64,000 nucleotides of DNA, taken from the NCBI GenBank assembly GCA_026400815.1, contig JAPLOI010000076.1, positions 1-64,000 of the forward strand, written 5' to 3'. Origin of the DNA: Alphaproteobacteria bacterium. Its GTDB lineage: Bacteria > Pseudomonadota > Alphaproteobacteria > Acetobacterales > Acetobacteraceae. This document shows, one piece after another, positions 50,716-58,921 of this stretch. How positions within the stretch are numbered: the first letter of the stretch is position 1; the number at the start of each line of letters is the position of its first letter. The notes below the pieces were generated by a model that had not been told where the DNA came from, made no database searches, and saw only the letters and a list, made by a program, of their open reading frames with translations. The position numbers and the translations under genes are program-made.

Positions 50716-51653
50716 GCGGCCGGGTTCCAGCAGGCGGCCGCGTGCGGCGCGCCGGCGAGGGACGGGCGTTCGGCGCAACGCGGCACGGGGGCATCGCAGC
50801 GCGGCTGGAACGCGCAACCCTGGCCGCGGCTTCCCGGCGGCGGGACCTGGCCGGGGATCGCGGGGAGGCGTTCGCCCGGCGGGTTGCGGGCCGGCATGGT
50901 GCGCACCAGGGCGGCGGTGTAGCGGTGGCGCGGGGTGGCGAAGACCTCCGCGGCCGGGCCGGTTTCCACGATGCGGCCGGCATACATCACGGCCGCCCGG
51001 TCGCAGTATTCGGCGACCACGCCGAGGTCGTGGGTGATCAGCAGGCAGGCCATGTCGAGCTGGCGGCGCAGGCGGTCGATCAGGGCGAGGATCTGGGCCT
51101 GGACCGTTACATCGAGCGCGGTGGTGGGTTCGTCGGCGATCAGCAGGCGGGGCTCGCAGGCCAGGGCGGCGGCGATCATCACGCGCTGGCGCTGGCCACC
51201 GGAGAGCTGGTGCGGATAGCGGGCGAGCTGGCGCGTGGGGGTGGGCAATCCCACGAGATCAAGCAGGTCCGCGGCGCGGGCGAGGGCCTGCTTCGCAGAG
51301 AGGTTGAGATGCAGGCGCAGCGGCTCGGCGATCTGCTCGCCGATGGTGAAGACCGGGTTCAGGCTGGTCATCGGCTCCTGGAAGATCATGCCAATCCGGT
51401 GGCCGCGCAGGCGGCGCATGGCTTCATCGTCCAGCCCGGCGAGGTCGGTGCCGTCGAAGCGAATGGCACCGGCGGTGCGGCTTATGGCAGGCGCCAGCAG
51501 GCGCATGATGGCCAGCGCGGTGACGGACTTGCCGCAGCCGGATTCACCGACCAAAGCGAGCATCTCGCCGGGGGCGAGGGTGAAGGAGACATCCTCCACC
51601 AAGGCGGCCTGGGAAGTAGCGAGCGTAAGACCCTGGACTTCCAGGATGTTCAT
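50712..51653 (-). CDS. Peptide ABC transporter ATPase, DppD/OppD-like
   Basis: A 313-residue ABC ATPase. Walker A is GESGCGKS, the signature is LSGGQRQR, Walker B is [12 protein letters not shown], and the C-terminal [14 protein letters not shown] cysteine cluster is present. The start at 51653 overlaps the anmK stop (ATGA). It forms the second nucleotide-binding subunit of the split importer. Confidence 0.88.
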   Translation of the reverse strand: MNILEVQGLTLATSQAALVEDVSFTLAPGEMLALVGESGCGKSVTALAIMRLLAPAISRTAGAIRFDGTDLAGLDDEAMRRLRGHRIGMIFQEPMTSLNPVFTIGEQIAEPLRLHLNLSAKQALARAADLLDLVGLPTPTRQLARYPHQLSGGQRQRVMIAAALACEPRLLIADEPTTALDVTVQAQILALIDRLRRQLDMACLLITHDLGVVAEYCDRAAVMYAGRIVETGPAAEVFATPRHRYTAALVRTMPARNPPGERLPAIPGQVPPPGSRGQGCAFQPRCDAPVPRCAERPSLAGAPHAAACWNPAA

Positions 51654-52738
51654 ACCTGCCACAGCTCGCCGCCAGGCATCGGGTGCGGCGCGCCGGTGGT
51701 GCTGGGCAGGCTCAGCGGCAGGCCGTGGAGGGAACGCACGGCGAGATAGGCGAAGCACTGGGCTTCCAGGAAATCACCATCCCAACCCACGGATTCCACG
51801 GGATCGACCGGCACGCCGAGGGTCTCGCGCAAGCCCTGCATCAGGGTCCGGTTGTGGCGGCCGCCGCCGGTGACGAGCCAGCGGCGAGGTGGCGTGGGCA
51901 CCTGCGCGGTGGCGCCGGCGACCGAGGCGATGGTGAAGGCGGCCAGCGTGGCGGCACCGCGGGCATCGTCGTTGATGCGGTCGATCGCGGCGGCCCAGCG
52001 ATGGAAAGCGTTGCGATCCAGTGACTTCGGCGCCGGCCTTGCGAAATAGGGGTGGGAGAGAAGCTGGGCGAGCAGATCGCTGTCCGGCGTTCCCGATGCG
52101 GCGAGCGCGCCATCCCTGTCGAACGGCTCGCCGCGGCGCTTGAGCAGGAAATCGTCAAGCAGGGCGGAGGCGGGGCCGGTATCGAAGGCGATGACGGTCT
52201 CGCCAGCGAGATACGTCACGTTGGCGACGCCGCCGAGGTTGAGGACCATCAGCGGCTGGGCGAGGCCGGAGGCCAGCGCCTGGTGGTAGAGCGGCGCGAG
52301 CGGCGCCCCCTCCCCGCCCGCGGCTATGTCGGCGTGGCGGAAGCGGTTGACCACGTCGATGCCCAGCGTGGCGGCCATGCGGGCGCCGCTGCCGAGCTGG
52401 CGGGTGAAGCGGGAATCGGGCTTGTGGAACACGGTCTGGCCGTGGATGCCGACGAGGTCGATGCGGTCGGCCGGGAGGCTGTGGTCGTCCAGGAAGGCCA
52501 GCACGGCGCCGGCATGGGCGTCGCTGACCTCGGCTTCCAGCTCCGACAGCGGGTCGTGTTCGGCGCGGCTGGGGGCGGCGAGGAAGGCGATGAGTTTCGC
52601 GCGCAGGGCGGGGGCGTAGGGGTAGGCGCCGGTGGGGCCGGCTTCCACGATGCTGCGGCCGTCGGTGCGGATCAGGGCGACGTCGATCGCGTCCATCGAG
52701 GTGCCGCTCATCACGCCGATCGCGGTGGTCAGGCCCAT
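51650..52738 (-). CDS. anmK: Anhydro-N-acetylmuramic acid kinase
   Basis: A 362-residue kinase that opens and phosphorylates 1,6-anhydro-MurNAc to MurNAc-6-phosphate in cell-wall recycling. The ATP-binding phosphate loop is GVMSGTSMDAIDVAL at 8-22; VGIHGQTVFHKP, LNLGGVANVTYL, FDTGPASALLDDF and VTGGGRHNRTLM are diagnostic of AnmK. It is first in a four-gene coupled operon with two peptide-importer ATPases and a serine hydrolase, and is divergent from the matching binding protein and permeases. The grouping indicates import and recycling of muropeptides or anhydro sugars. Confidence 0.93.
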   Translation of the reverse strand: MGLTTAIGVMSGTSMDAIDVALIRTDGRSIVEAGPTGAYPYAPALRAKLIAFLAAPSRAEHDPLSELEAEVSDAHAGAVLAFLDDHSLPADRIDLVGIHGQTVFHKPDSRFTRQLGSGARMAATLGIDVVNRFRHADIAAGGEGAPLAPLYHQALASGLAQPLMVLNLGGVANVTYLAGETVIAFDTGPASALLDDFLLKRRGEPFDRDGALAASGTPDSDLLAQLLSHPYFARPAPKSLDRNAFHRWAAAIDRINDDARGAATLAAFTIASVAGATAQVPTPPRRWLVTGGGRHNRTLMQGLRETLGVPVDPVESVGWDGDFLEAQCFAYLAVRSLHGLPLSLPSTTGAPHPMPGGELWQV

Positions 52739-52829
52739 GGGATGCGCGTTCTCCTTGTCACGATTCCTATAGGGCCATAGCTTCCCGGGGAACAGGAAGC
52801 CCCGGCGCAGGGGCGTGCAGGAGGCTCAC

Positions 52830-54344
52830 ATGGCTCGTCTTTCGTTCCGCGCGATGTTGCTGGCAGGCGTGCTGGCGTCGGGCGTTGCCTCGGCCCCAGT
52901 CGCTTGGGGGCAGGTGCTGGAGGTGGCCGTGGATGCCTCGCCGGTCGGGCTCGATCCGCATCGGGCGACGGCGTTCTCCACCTTCCAGATGATCAACGGC
53001 ACGATCTACGAAGGCCTGACCGCGATCGACAAGGATCTTCGCGTGCGGCCGGGCCTGGCGGAAAGCTGGACGGTTTCGGCGGATGGCAAGACCTATACCT
53101 TCAAGCTGCGCAGTGGGATGACCTTCCATGACGGCAGCAAGGTGGAAGCCGCTGATGTTGTGGCGACGATCAACCGGGTGCTGAGCAAGGAGATCGCCTC
53201 CCCGCTGGCCTCGCGCCTGGCGACGCTGGACAAGGCCGAGGCGCCGGATGCCGGCACCGCGGTGTTGACGCTGAAGGAGCCGACAGCGCCGCTGCTGGCC
53301 TCCGTCGCCACCATCGCCATCGTGCCGCGCAGCATGGAGATGGAGAAGGACGCGCTGCAGCGTGCGCCGATCGGCACCGGGCCGTTCAAGTTCAAGGAAT
53401 GGCAGGCCAACGGGTTCGTGGCGCTGGAGAAGCATGCCGGGTACTGGCGCGCGGGGGCGCCGAAGCTGGACGGGATCAAGTTCAACATCGTGCCGGAATC
53501 AGCCACCCGGCAGGTGGGGCTTTCCAGCGGGCAATACGCCATGCTGCCGAACATCGATGCGGCCACCGCCATGCAGCTGAAGGGCCGGCCGGGGGTGAAG
53601 CTCGCGGAGACGCTGGAGCTCGCCTACATGTTCGTGGGGGTGAATGCCTCCAAGCCGCCCTTCAACGACGCCCGCGTGCGCCAGGCGGTGAACTATGCGC
53701 TGAACCGGCAGGAGGTGATTGCCGCCGCCCTGTTCGGCGCCGGGGTGCCGGGTGGGCCGCTTTCGCCGGCGCTGAAGGACTGGGCGACGCCGGTGGATCA
53801 GTTCGCCTGCTACAAGACGGATCCCGCCCGCGCGCAGGCGCTGCTGAAGGAGGCCGGTTACACGGCGCCGGTGGCGATCACCATCAACGTGCTGCCGCGG
53901 CAGGATATCCGCGACATGGCGCAGGTGGTGCAGGCGCAGCTGAACAAGGCCGGGTTCAAGGTGGAACTGAAGAACCAGGAGCTGGGCCAGTTCATCCAGG
54001 ATTGGCGCAACAGCAATTTCGACATGTTCGCCAGCACCAACGCCGGCAGCCCCGATCCGGACGACTATTTCTTCCGCACCTTCCGCACCGGCGGCTCCAC
54101 CAACGTGTTCAAGTATTCCGATACCACGCTGGACGGGCTGCTGGACGGGGCGCGGACACTACAGGACCAGGCGGCGCGCAAGGCGGCCTATGACAAGGCG
54201 CAGGCGATCCTGGCCTGCGACGGGCCGATCATGCACATCGCCTATGGCCAGCTGTTCACGGCGATGCGGGCGAATGTGGGCGGGTTCGAGATCATCGCGA
54301 ACCGTTCGCTGAGCACGCTGGCCGATACCGCCGTGGCGAAGTGA
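52830..54344 (+). CDS. ABC substrate-binding protein, DppA/OppA family
   Basis: A 504-residue periplasmic binding protein of family 5. A signal peptide ends near APVAWGQ. Typical stretches are VDASPVGLDPHRATA, SGMTFHDGSKVEAAD and GTGPFKFKEW. GGAGG lies 5 nt before the ATG at 52830. It opens the plus-strand half of the split importer, 20 bp before the permease genes. A muropeptide ligand is inferred from the divergent anmK operon. Confidence 0.88.
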   Translation: MARLSFRAMLLAGVLASGVASAPVAWGQVLEVAVDASPVGLDPHRATAFSTFQMINGTIYEGLTAIDKDLRVRPGLAESWTVSADGKTYTFKLRSGMTFHDGSKVEAADVVATINRVLSKEIASPLASRLATLDKAEAPDAGTAVLTLKEPTAPLLASVATIAIVPRSMEMEKDALQRAPIGTGPFKFKEWQANGFVALEKHAGYWRAGAPKLDGIKFNIVPESATRQVGLSSGQYAMLPNIDAATAMQLKGRPGVKLAETLELAYMFVGVNASKPPFNDARVRQAVNYALNRQEVIAAALFGAGVPGGPLSPALKDWATPVDQFACYKTDPARAQALLKEAGYTAPVAITINVLPRQDIRDMAQVVQAQLNKAGFKVELKNQELGQFIQDWRNSNFDMFASTNAGSPDPDDYFFRTFRTGGSTNVFKYSDTTLDGLLDGARTLQDQAARKAAYDKAQAILACDGPIMHIAYGQLFTAMRANVGGFEIIANRSLSTLADTAVAK

Positions 54345-54363
54345 CGCAGGCGGGCCACCTGGG

Positions 54364-55314
54364 ATGCTGAGGCGGCTGCTGGTTGCGCGGCTGGTGGACC
54401 TGGCCGTGGTGCTGGCCGCCGTCTCGGTGATCGTGTTCGCGATGATCCGGCTGATCCCCGGCGATGCCGTGGCGATCATGCTGGGCGCGAACACGGAGGT
54501 GACGCCGGCGGCGATCGCGGCGCTGCGGGCGCAGATCGGGTTGGACCAGCCGATTTACGTGCAGTATTTTGGCTGGATGTCCAAGGTGTTGCAGGGCGAC
54601 CTTGGCATCTCGCTGTGGACCGGCAAGCCCGTGGCCGGCGAAATCCTGGTGCATGTGTGGCCGACGGTGCAGCTGACCGTGCTGGCGCTGGTGCTGGGCG
54701 CGGGGCTGGCGGTGCCGGCCGGGTGCCTGATGGCGCGCTGGCGCGGCGGGGCGGCCGATGCGGCGATGCGGGTGGCGACCGTGGCGGGGCTGACGATCCC
54801 GAGCTTTTGGCTGGGGATCGTGATGATCCTGGTGCTGGCGACGGTCGCACCTTCGCTGCAGTTGCTGGGCTACGTGCCGTTCAGCGTTGATCCCGTGGGA
54901 AACATCACGCGGCTGGCGTTGCCCGCCTTCGCGCTCGGGCTGCCGATCCTGGCCAACCTGTCGCGGCTGGTGCGCTCGGCCATGCTGGATGCGTTGGGGC
55001 AGGACTATATCCGCACGGCGCGGGCGAAAGGGGTGCCGGAGCGGAGCGTGGTGTATCGCCATGCGCTGCGCAACGCGTTGATCCCGTTCGTGACCTCGGT
55101 GGGGATCATGACCGGGTATCTGCTGGGCGGGGCCATCGTGGTGGAGCAGGTGTTCGCAATCCCGGGGCTCGGGCGGCTGATCCTGGGGGCGATCGCGGAG
55201 CGCAACTATCCGCTGCTGCAGGCGACGATCCTGATGGTGACGCTGGGGTTCGTGGTGGTGAACTTCGTGGTGGATTTGCTGTACCTGGCCATCGATCCGC
55301 GGGTGCGGGCGTGA
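54364..55314 (+). CDS. Peptide ABC transporter permease, DppB-like
   Basis: A 316-residue permease with about six hydrophobic helices. The EAA loop is YIRTARAKGVPERSVVYRHAL, preceded by LSRLVRSAMLD, as in DppB/OppB. Its stop overlaps the GTG start of the next permease (GTGA). The start at 54364 has no strong ribosome binding site, so it may rely on coupling to the binding-protein gene. Confidence 0.87.
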   Translation: MLRRLLVARLVDLAVVLAAVSVIVFAMIRLIPGDAVAIMLGANTEVTPAAIAALRAQIGLDQPIYVQYFGWMSKVLQGDLGISLWTGKPVAGEILVHVWPTVQLTVLALVLGAGLAVPAGCLMARWRGGAADAAMRVATVAGLTIPSFWLGIVMILVLATVAPSLQLLGYVPFSVDPVGNITRLALPAFALGLPILANLSRLVRSAMLDALGQDYIRTARAKGVPERSVVYRHALRNALIPFVTSVGIMTGYLLGGAIVVEQVFAIPGLGRLILGAIAERNYPLLQATILMVTLGFVVVNFVVDLLYLAIDPRVRA

Positions 55315-56129
55315 GGGCGGGGCAGAGGTTGCTGTGGTTCGCCGTGGCGCTGGTGGTGCTGCAGGTGCTGGTGGCCGGGTTCGCGGAATGGGTGGCGCCG
55401 TATGATCCCGTGGCGCAGGACATCATGGCACGGATGAAGGGGCCCACGGCGGCGCATTGGTTGGGCACGGACCAGTTCGGGCGGGACGTGCTCAGCCGGA
55501 TCATCCATGGCAGCCGGACCTCGCTGTTCGTCTCTGCATTGGCTGTGGGCGTTGCGCTGGTGGCGGGGGGCACGCTGGGGCTGGTGGCGGCCTATTACCG
55601 CGGCTGGACGGACCGGATCGTGATGCGAGCGATGGATGTGCTGTTCGCCTTTCCCGTGATGCTGCTGGCGATCGGGGTGGTGGCGGTGCTGGGGCCGCGG
55701 CAGGAAACCGCCGCCGTGGCCATCGCCGTGGTGTACACGCCGATCTTCGCCCGCCTGCTGCGCGGCCCGGCGCTGGTGATCTGCGAGAGCGACTACGTGA
55801 CCGGGGCGCGGGCGGCGGGTGCGACCGACGGGCGCATCATCTTCCTGCACGTGCTGCCGAACCTGGCGAGCGTGGTGCTGGTGCAGACCTCGCTGCTGCT
55901 CTCGGCCGCGATCCTGGTGGAGGCCTCGTTGTCCTTCCTGGGGCTGGGCACGCAGCCGCCGACGCCTTCCCTGGGGTTGATGCTGTCGGAGGGGCGGAAT
56001 TTCCTGATGCTGGCGCCGAGGCCGGCGGTGTTCTCGGGCGTGGCGATCCTGCTGCTGGCGTTCGGGCTGAACCTGCTGGGGGATGCGCTGCGGGATACGT
56101 TGGATCCACGGCTAAGGGGCGGGCATTGA
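55311..56129 (+). CDS. Peptide ABC transporter permease, DppC-like
   Basis: A 272-residue permease. The N-terminal VAPYDPVAQDIMARMKGP and WLGTDQFGRDVLSRIIHG segments are the hallmark of DppC/OppC. The EAA loop is YVTGARAAGATDGRIIFLHVLP. It starts at a GTG overlapping the dppB-like stop and its own stop overlaps the TTG start of the GNAT gene. Confidence 0.88.
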   Translation: MRAGQRLLWFAVALVVLQVLVAGFAEWVAPYDPVAQDIMARMKGPTAAHWLGTDQFGRDVLSRIIHGSRTSLFVSALAVGVALVAGGTLGLVAAYYRGWTDRIVMRAMDVLFAFPVMLLAIGVVAVLGPRQETAAVAIAVVYTPIFARLLRGPALVICESDYVTGARAAGATDGRIIFLHVLPNLASVVLVQTSLLLSAAILVEASLSFLGLGTQPPTPSLGLMLSEGRNFLMLAPRPAVFSGVAILLLAFGLNLLGDALRDTLDPRLRGGH

Positions 56130-56569
56130 TCGTCCGCGCCGCAACGCCAGGGGATGTGCCGGCGGTGAGCGCGGTGGCCAGCGCCTCCTACCGCGCCGCC
56201 TTCGCGCCGATCCTGGCTGACGAGGAGCTTGCACGACGCACGCCGGAGAGTTTCGTGGCGCGGTTCGAGGCCAGCCTGGACCGCCTGCGCGTGGCCGAAG
56301 CGGATGGCCGCGTGGTGGGGTTCTCGCTGGTGACCGGCACGCATCTGGACATGCTGTTCATCGACCCGGCGGTGCAGGGCACGGGCGCGGGGCGGGCCTT
56401 GCTGGCAGAGGCAGTGGCGCGGGGGGTGTGCAGCCTGGAATGTTTCCGGGCGAACGGGCCGGCGCGGCGCTTCTATGAGCGTGCGGGCTGGGTGGTCACT
56501 CGTGGCTACAGCCGCCCCTTCGCGGGGCGGCTGCACGGCTTCGTGTACTACGAACGCAACGAAGCCTAG
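56126..56569 (+). CDS. GNAT-family N-acetyltransferase
   Basis: A 147-residue acetyltransferase. The acetyl-CoA-binding motif is QGTGAGRALLAEAV, the beta-4 strand is HLDMLFIDPAVQG, and the C-terminal NGPARRFYERAGWV is the classic end of the fold. It starts with a TTG that overlaps the dppC-like stop by 4 nt, so it belongs to the importer operon. The substrate is unknown; an amino group of the imported compound is possible. Confidence 0.82.
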   Translation: MIVRAATPGDVPAVSAVASASYRAAFAPILADEELARRTPESFVARFEASLDRLRVAEADGRVVGFSLVTGTHLDMLFIDPAVQGTGAGRALLAEAVARGVCSLECFRANGPARRFYERAGWVVTRGYSRPFAGRLHGFVYYERNEA

Positions 56570-56632
56570 TGGTCCGTGGCCTGCTCATCCGCTACGTCCG
56601 TCCGAAGCCGGACGAACTCCGCGGGCAGGACA

Positions 56633-56863
56633 CTAGCCCTTCGCAGGGCTGCGGGCGAGGGAGCGGATGGCGGGGCGGGGGCGGCCGGAGGCCTGGCCGA
56701 TTTCGCGGTCCTGCTGCTCGATGATGGGCTGTGCGGCCGCGTCGCCTTCGAGGCCGGTAAGGGCGGTGGCGGGGACGCGGCGGTTGGAGGTTTGGGTGCC
56801 GTCGACATAGGTCACGTCGAAGGCGATGAAGCTGGTTTCGATGCGGCGCCTAGGTGGGGCCAT
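56633..56863 (-). CDS. Small protein of unknown function, cspA operon
   Basis: A 76-residue basic protein starting MAPPRRRIETSFIAFDVTYV. I do not recognise a domain; the FIAFDVTYVDGTQTSNRRVP part looks like a beta hairpin pair and the C-terminal half is polar. AGGAGG lies 9 nt before the ATG. It overlaps the end of the previous small gene by 14 nt, a sign of a real translationally coupled operon. It is last of the four genes that begin with cspA. Confidence 0.65.
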   Translation of the reverse strand: MAPPRRRIETSFIAFDVTYVDGTQTSNRRVPATALTGLEGDAAAQPIIEQQDREIGQASGRPRPAIRSLARSPAKG

Positions 56864-57029
56864 TCTGTTCGTCCTCCTTTACCGGATTTTCGGGGTTGGG
56901 GGACTCGTCGCGGGTGTTGCGGCGGCGGGCGACTTCCGCCTCCTTCTCGCGCAGCTTGGCGTCTTTCTTCGCCTGCTTGGCGCGATCGCGCTCATTGCGC
57001 TGCTGGTTGTAGTTAACCTTGAAAACCAT
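56850..57029 (-). CDS. Small highly charged protein (59 aa), cspA operon
   Basis: A 59-residue protein that begins MVFKVNYNQQRNERDRAKQA and continues KKDAKLREKEAEVARRRN before an acidic tail ending DEQNGPT. It is almost all charged and polar, likely one long helix or disordered. An AGGGG box lies a few nt before the ATG at 57029, which is 12 nt after the stop of the upstream 72-aa gene. Similar short Lys/Arg/Glu-rich proteins occur in related bacteria to my recollection, without a known role. Confidence 0.65.
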   Translation of the reverse strand: MVFKVNYNQQRNERDRAKQAKKDAKLREKEAEVARRRNTRDESPNPENPVKEDEQNGPT

Positions 57030-57041
57030 TGCAGCCCCTGT

Positions 57042-57260
57042 TCATCCGCGGCGAAGCTCGGTCTCGCTGACCACGCGCTCGTGCTGGTCGCGGGCATGCT
57101 TCACGCGGTACTGGTAGTCGGTGCCCTGCCACGGCATGAGGCCCACGATCGTGTAGGTGCCGGCCACGACATTTGACGCGCTGAAGCGTGGGGGGTCGGA
57201 CCGACCGGGGGAGAGCTCCACCCGGTCGCCGACGGCGAATTTGCGGGTGGGCGGGGGCAA
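57042..57260 (-). CDS. Small protein with SH3-like beta fold (72 aa), cspA operon
   Basis: From a TTG at 57260 (AAAGGG 9 nt upstream) this 72-residue protein reads MPPPTRKFAVGDRVELSPGR... and ends QYRVKHARDQHERVVSETEL. The VGDRVELS and GTYTIVGLMPWQGTDYQYRVK strands suggest a small beta barrel as in KOW/SH3-like domains; that is an inference. The gene starts 22 nt after the cspA stop. An earlier ATG start would overlap cspA and is less likely. Confidence 0.6.
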   Translation of the reverse strand: MPPPTRKFAVGDRVELSPGRSDPPRFSASNVVAGTYTIVGLMPWQGTDYQYRVKHARDQHERVVSETELRRG

Positions 57261-57282
57261 GCGCCCGCGCCCTTTCTCCGCT

Positions 57283-57486
57283 TTAGGCGTTCTTGAGGTT
57301 GACGGCGGACATCTTGCCCTGCTGGCCACGCTCGAGGTCGTAACCGACCTTCTGGCCTTCCTTCAGGCTCATGCCGGCACGCTCCACGGCGGAGATGTGC
57401 ACGAACACATCCTTGGAGCCGTCGTCAGGCTGAATGAAGCCGTAGCCCTTGGTGGTGTTGAACCACTTAACCGTTCCTGTCGTCAT
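57283..57486 (-). CDS. cspA: Cold-shock protein, CspA family
   Basis: A 67-residue single cold-shock domain. The RNA-binding motifs RNP1 (KGYGFIQ) and RNP2 (DVFVHIS) are intact, and the start [14 protein letters not shown] is typical. It binds single-stranded RNA/DNA and melts mRNA structure. About 200 bp of gene-free DNA lie upstream, enough for the long leader that many cspA mRNAs carry. Three small genes follow closely on the same strand. Confidence 0.95.
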   Translation of the reverse strand: MTTGTVKWFNTTKGYGFIQPDDGSKDVFVHISAVERAGMSLKEGQKVGYDLERGQQGKMSAVNLKNA

Positions 57487-57820
57487 CGCATGTCTCCTAC
57501 GTCTCCGGCGCCCCGCGCTACTTGGCGGGCCGGAATTGATTTTCGAGGCAGGGAGAACCAGTGCGAAGACAACCAGAAGGCGGGACTTGCGAGGCGTTCA
57601 GCCCAGAACGAAAAGCGCCGAGGGTGAGCATATGGCGCATTGGGCCCCCCGGCACCAGCCCCCCGTGCGGGCAACTGGGCGCGAGGTAGGGTTCGATTGA
57701 AAGATTAATGTAGCGAATTCGTGGCAGATTGTATCCATACCGCTACAGCGATTGTCATTCACGCCATATTCCGAAAGCACTGCATTGACCTTTTTTTCTT
57801 CCTGCTGGTCGGGAACGGCC
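57487..57820. other. 334-bp gene-free divergent region (cspA leader)
   Basis: No gene is visible. On the minus strand the 200 nt before cspA probably include its promoter and leader; the part next to the start (GGCGCCGGAGACGTAGGAGA) carries the ribosome binding site and a GGCCCGCC/GGCGCCGG structure-prone stretch. The right-hand part (57690-57810) is AT-rich and should hold the pilin-like gene's promoter. Confidence 0.45.
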
Positions 57821-57949
57821 GTGGATACGCGCGGGACGGTGTCGGTGGAGTATGCCGTGGTGATCGGCACGCTCGCGGCGGCGATCTCGATGGCGTTCAC
57901 CGGGCTGGGCGGGCGGCTGGTGGATAAGCTGGTAAACCTGCCGCTCTGA
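57821..57949 (+). CDS. Flp/Fap-type IVb pilin-like protein
   Basis: A 42-residue peptide from GTG 57821: MDTRGTVSVEYAVVIGTLAA followed by a hydrophobic helix ending in AFTGLGGRLVDKL. This matches Flp prepilins: short basic leader, cleavage after Gly, Glu at +5 followed by Tyr (TVSVEY), and a hydrophobic N-terminal helix. GGGA lies 6 nt upstream. A TTG at 57752 would add 23 residues that do not look like a Flp leader. No tad/cpa assembly gene is in the window. Confidence 0.6.
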   Translation: MDTRGTVSVEYAVVIGTLAAAISMAFTGLGGRLVDKLVNLPL

Positions 57950-58045
57950 CGGGCGCCGGAAGCAGGGAACGGCAGGCAGTCTTGCGGTCTTGTGCGATCG
58001 GTGGCTGAAACGCCGCCACTGGGAGCGTCCCAGGGGAGGAGCCGC

Positions 58046-58921
58046 ATGATCGGGGTGGATTGGGGCACGAGCAACCTGCGCGCCTACCGGTTCGATGCCG
58101 CGGGGCAGGTGGTGGACCATGCCGCCTCCCCGCGCGGAATCACCAAGGTGGAAGGCGGCGCCTTCGCCGCGGTGCTGCAGGAGACGGTGGGCGCCTGGCT
58201 GCAGGATGGCGAGCGGCAGGTGCTGATGTGCGGCATGATCGGCAGCCGGCAGGGCTGGGTGGAAGCGCCCTATCTGCCCTGCCCCGCCGATCCCCGGGCG
58301 ATCGCGCAGGCGCTGGTGGTGGTGCCGTTCGAGGCGGCCGAGGTGCGGCTGGTGCCGGGGCTCTCCGGCCGCGATGCCTCCGGCGTGCCGGAGGTGATGC
58401 GCGGCGAGGAGACCAAGCTGGTCGGGCTGATGGCGGCCCTGGGCGGCGAGGGTGTGGTGTGCATGCCCGGCAGCCACACCAAGTGGGCGCGGATCGCCGG
58501 CGGGCGGATCGAGGGGTTCGCGACCTATTTCACCGGCGAGGCCTTCGCCGCACTCCGTGGGCACACGATCCTGGGGCGGATGATGGGCCAGGAGACGGAT
58601 GCCGAGGGGTTCCGGCGTGGCGTGGCGCGCTCGGGCGAGGCGGGGCACCTGCTGCACCATCTGTTCGGCGTGCGGGCGCTGGGGCTGTTCGGCGAATTGC
58701 CGGAGGCGCAGGCGGCGGGGTTTCTCAGCGGCTTGATGATCGGGCACGAGGTGCGTGCGGCGATGCAGGGCGTGGACCAGGTGCGGCTGCTGGGGGACGA
58801 GGTGCTGGTGGGGCTGTATACCACCGCCATCGCTTCCTGCGGCGGGCGTGCCGTGGTGGTGGATGAGGATGCGGCGGCCCTGGGCCTCGCGGTGATCGGG
58901 AGGCAGGCCGGATGGCTTTGA
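58046..58921 (+). CDS. dgoK: 2-dehydro-3-deoxygalactonokinase
   Basis: A 291-residue sugar-acid kinase that phosphorylates 2-keto-3-deoxygalactonate. Hallmarks are IGVDWGTSNLRAYRFD at the start, MCGMIGSRQGWVEAPYLPCP, the PGSHTKWA motif and FATYFTGEAFAAL. AGGGGAGGA lies 6 nt before the ATG at 58046. It overlaps dgoA by 10 nt, so the De Ley-Doudoroff pair is translationally coupled. Confidence 0.92.
   Translation: MIGVDWGTSNLRAYRFDAAGQVVDHAASPRGITKVEGGAFAAVLQETVGAWLQDGERQVLMCGMIGSRQGWVEAPYLPCPADPRAIAQALVVVPFEAAEVRLVPGLSGRDASGVPEVMRGEETKLVGLMAALGGEGVVCMPGSHTKWARIAGGRIEGFATYFTGEAFAALRGHTILGRMMGQETDAEGFRRGVARSGEAGHLLHHLFGVRALGLFGELPEAQAAGFLSGLMIGHEVRAAMQGVDQVRLLGDEVLVGLYTTAIASCGGRAVVVDEDAAALGLAVIGRQAGWL

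Noticed and set aside
57487-57720. Separate small gene in the cspA upstream region
   Set aside because: Short frames there have no ribosome binding site or protein character; a long cspA leader explains the space.
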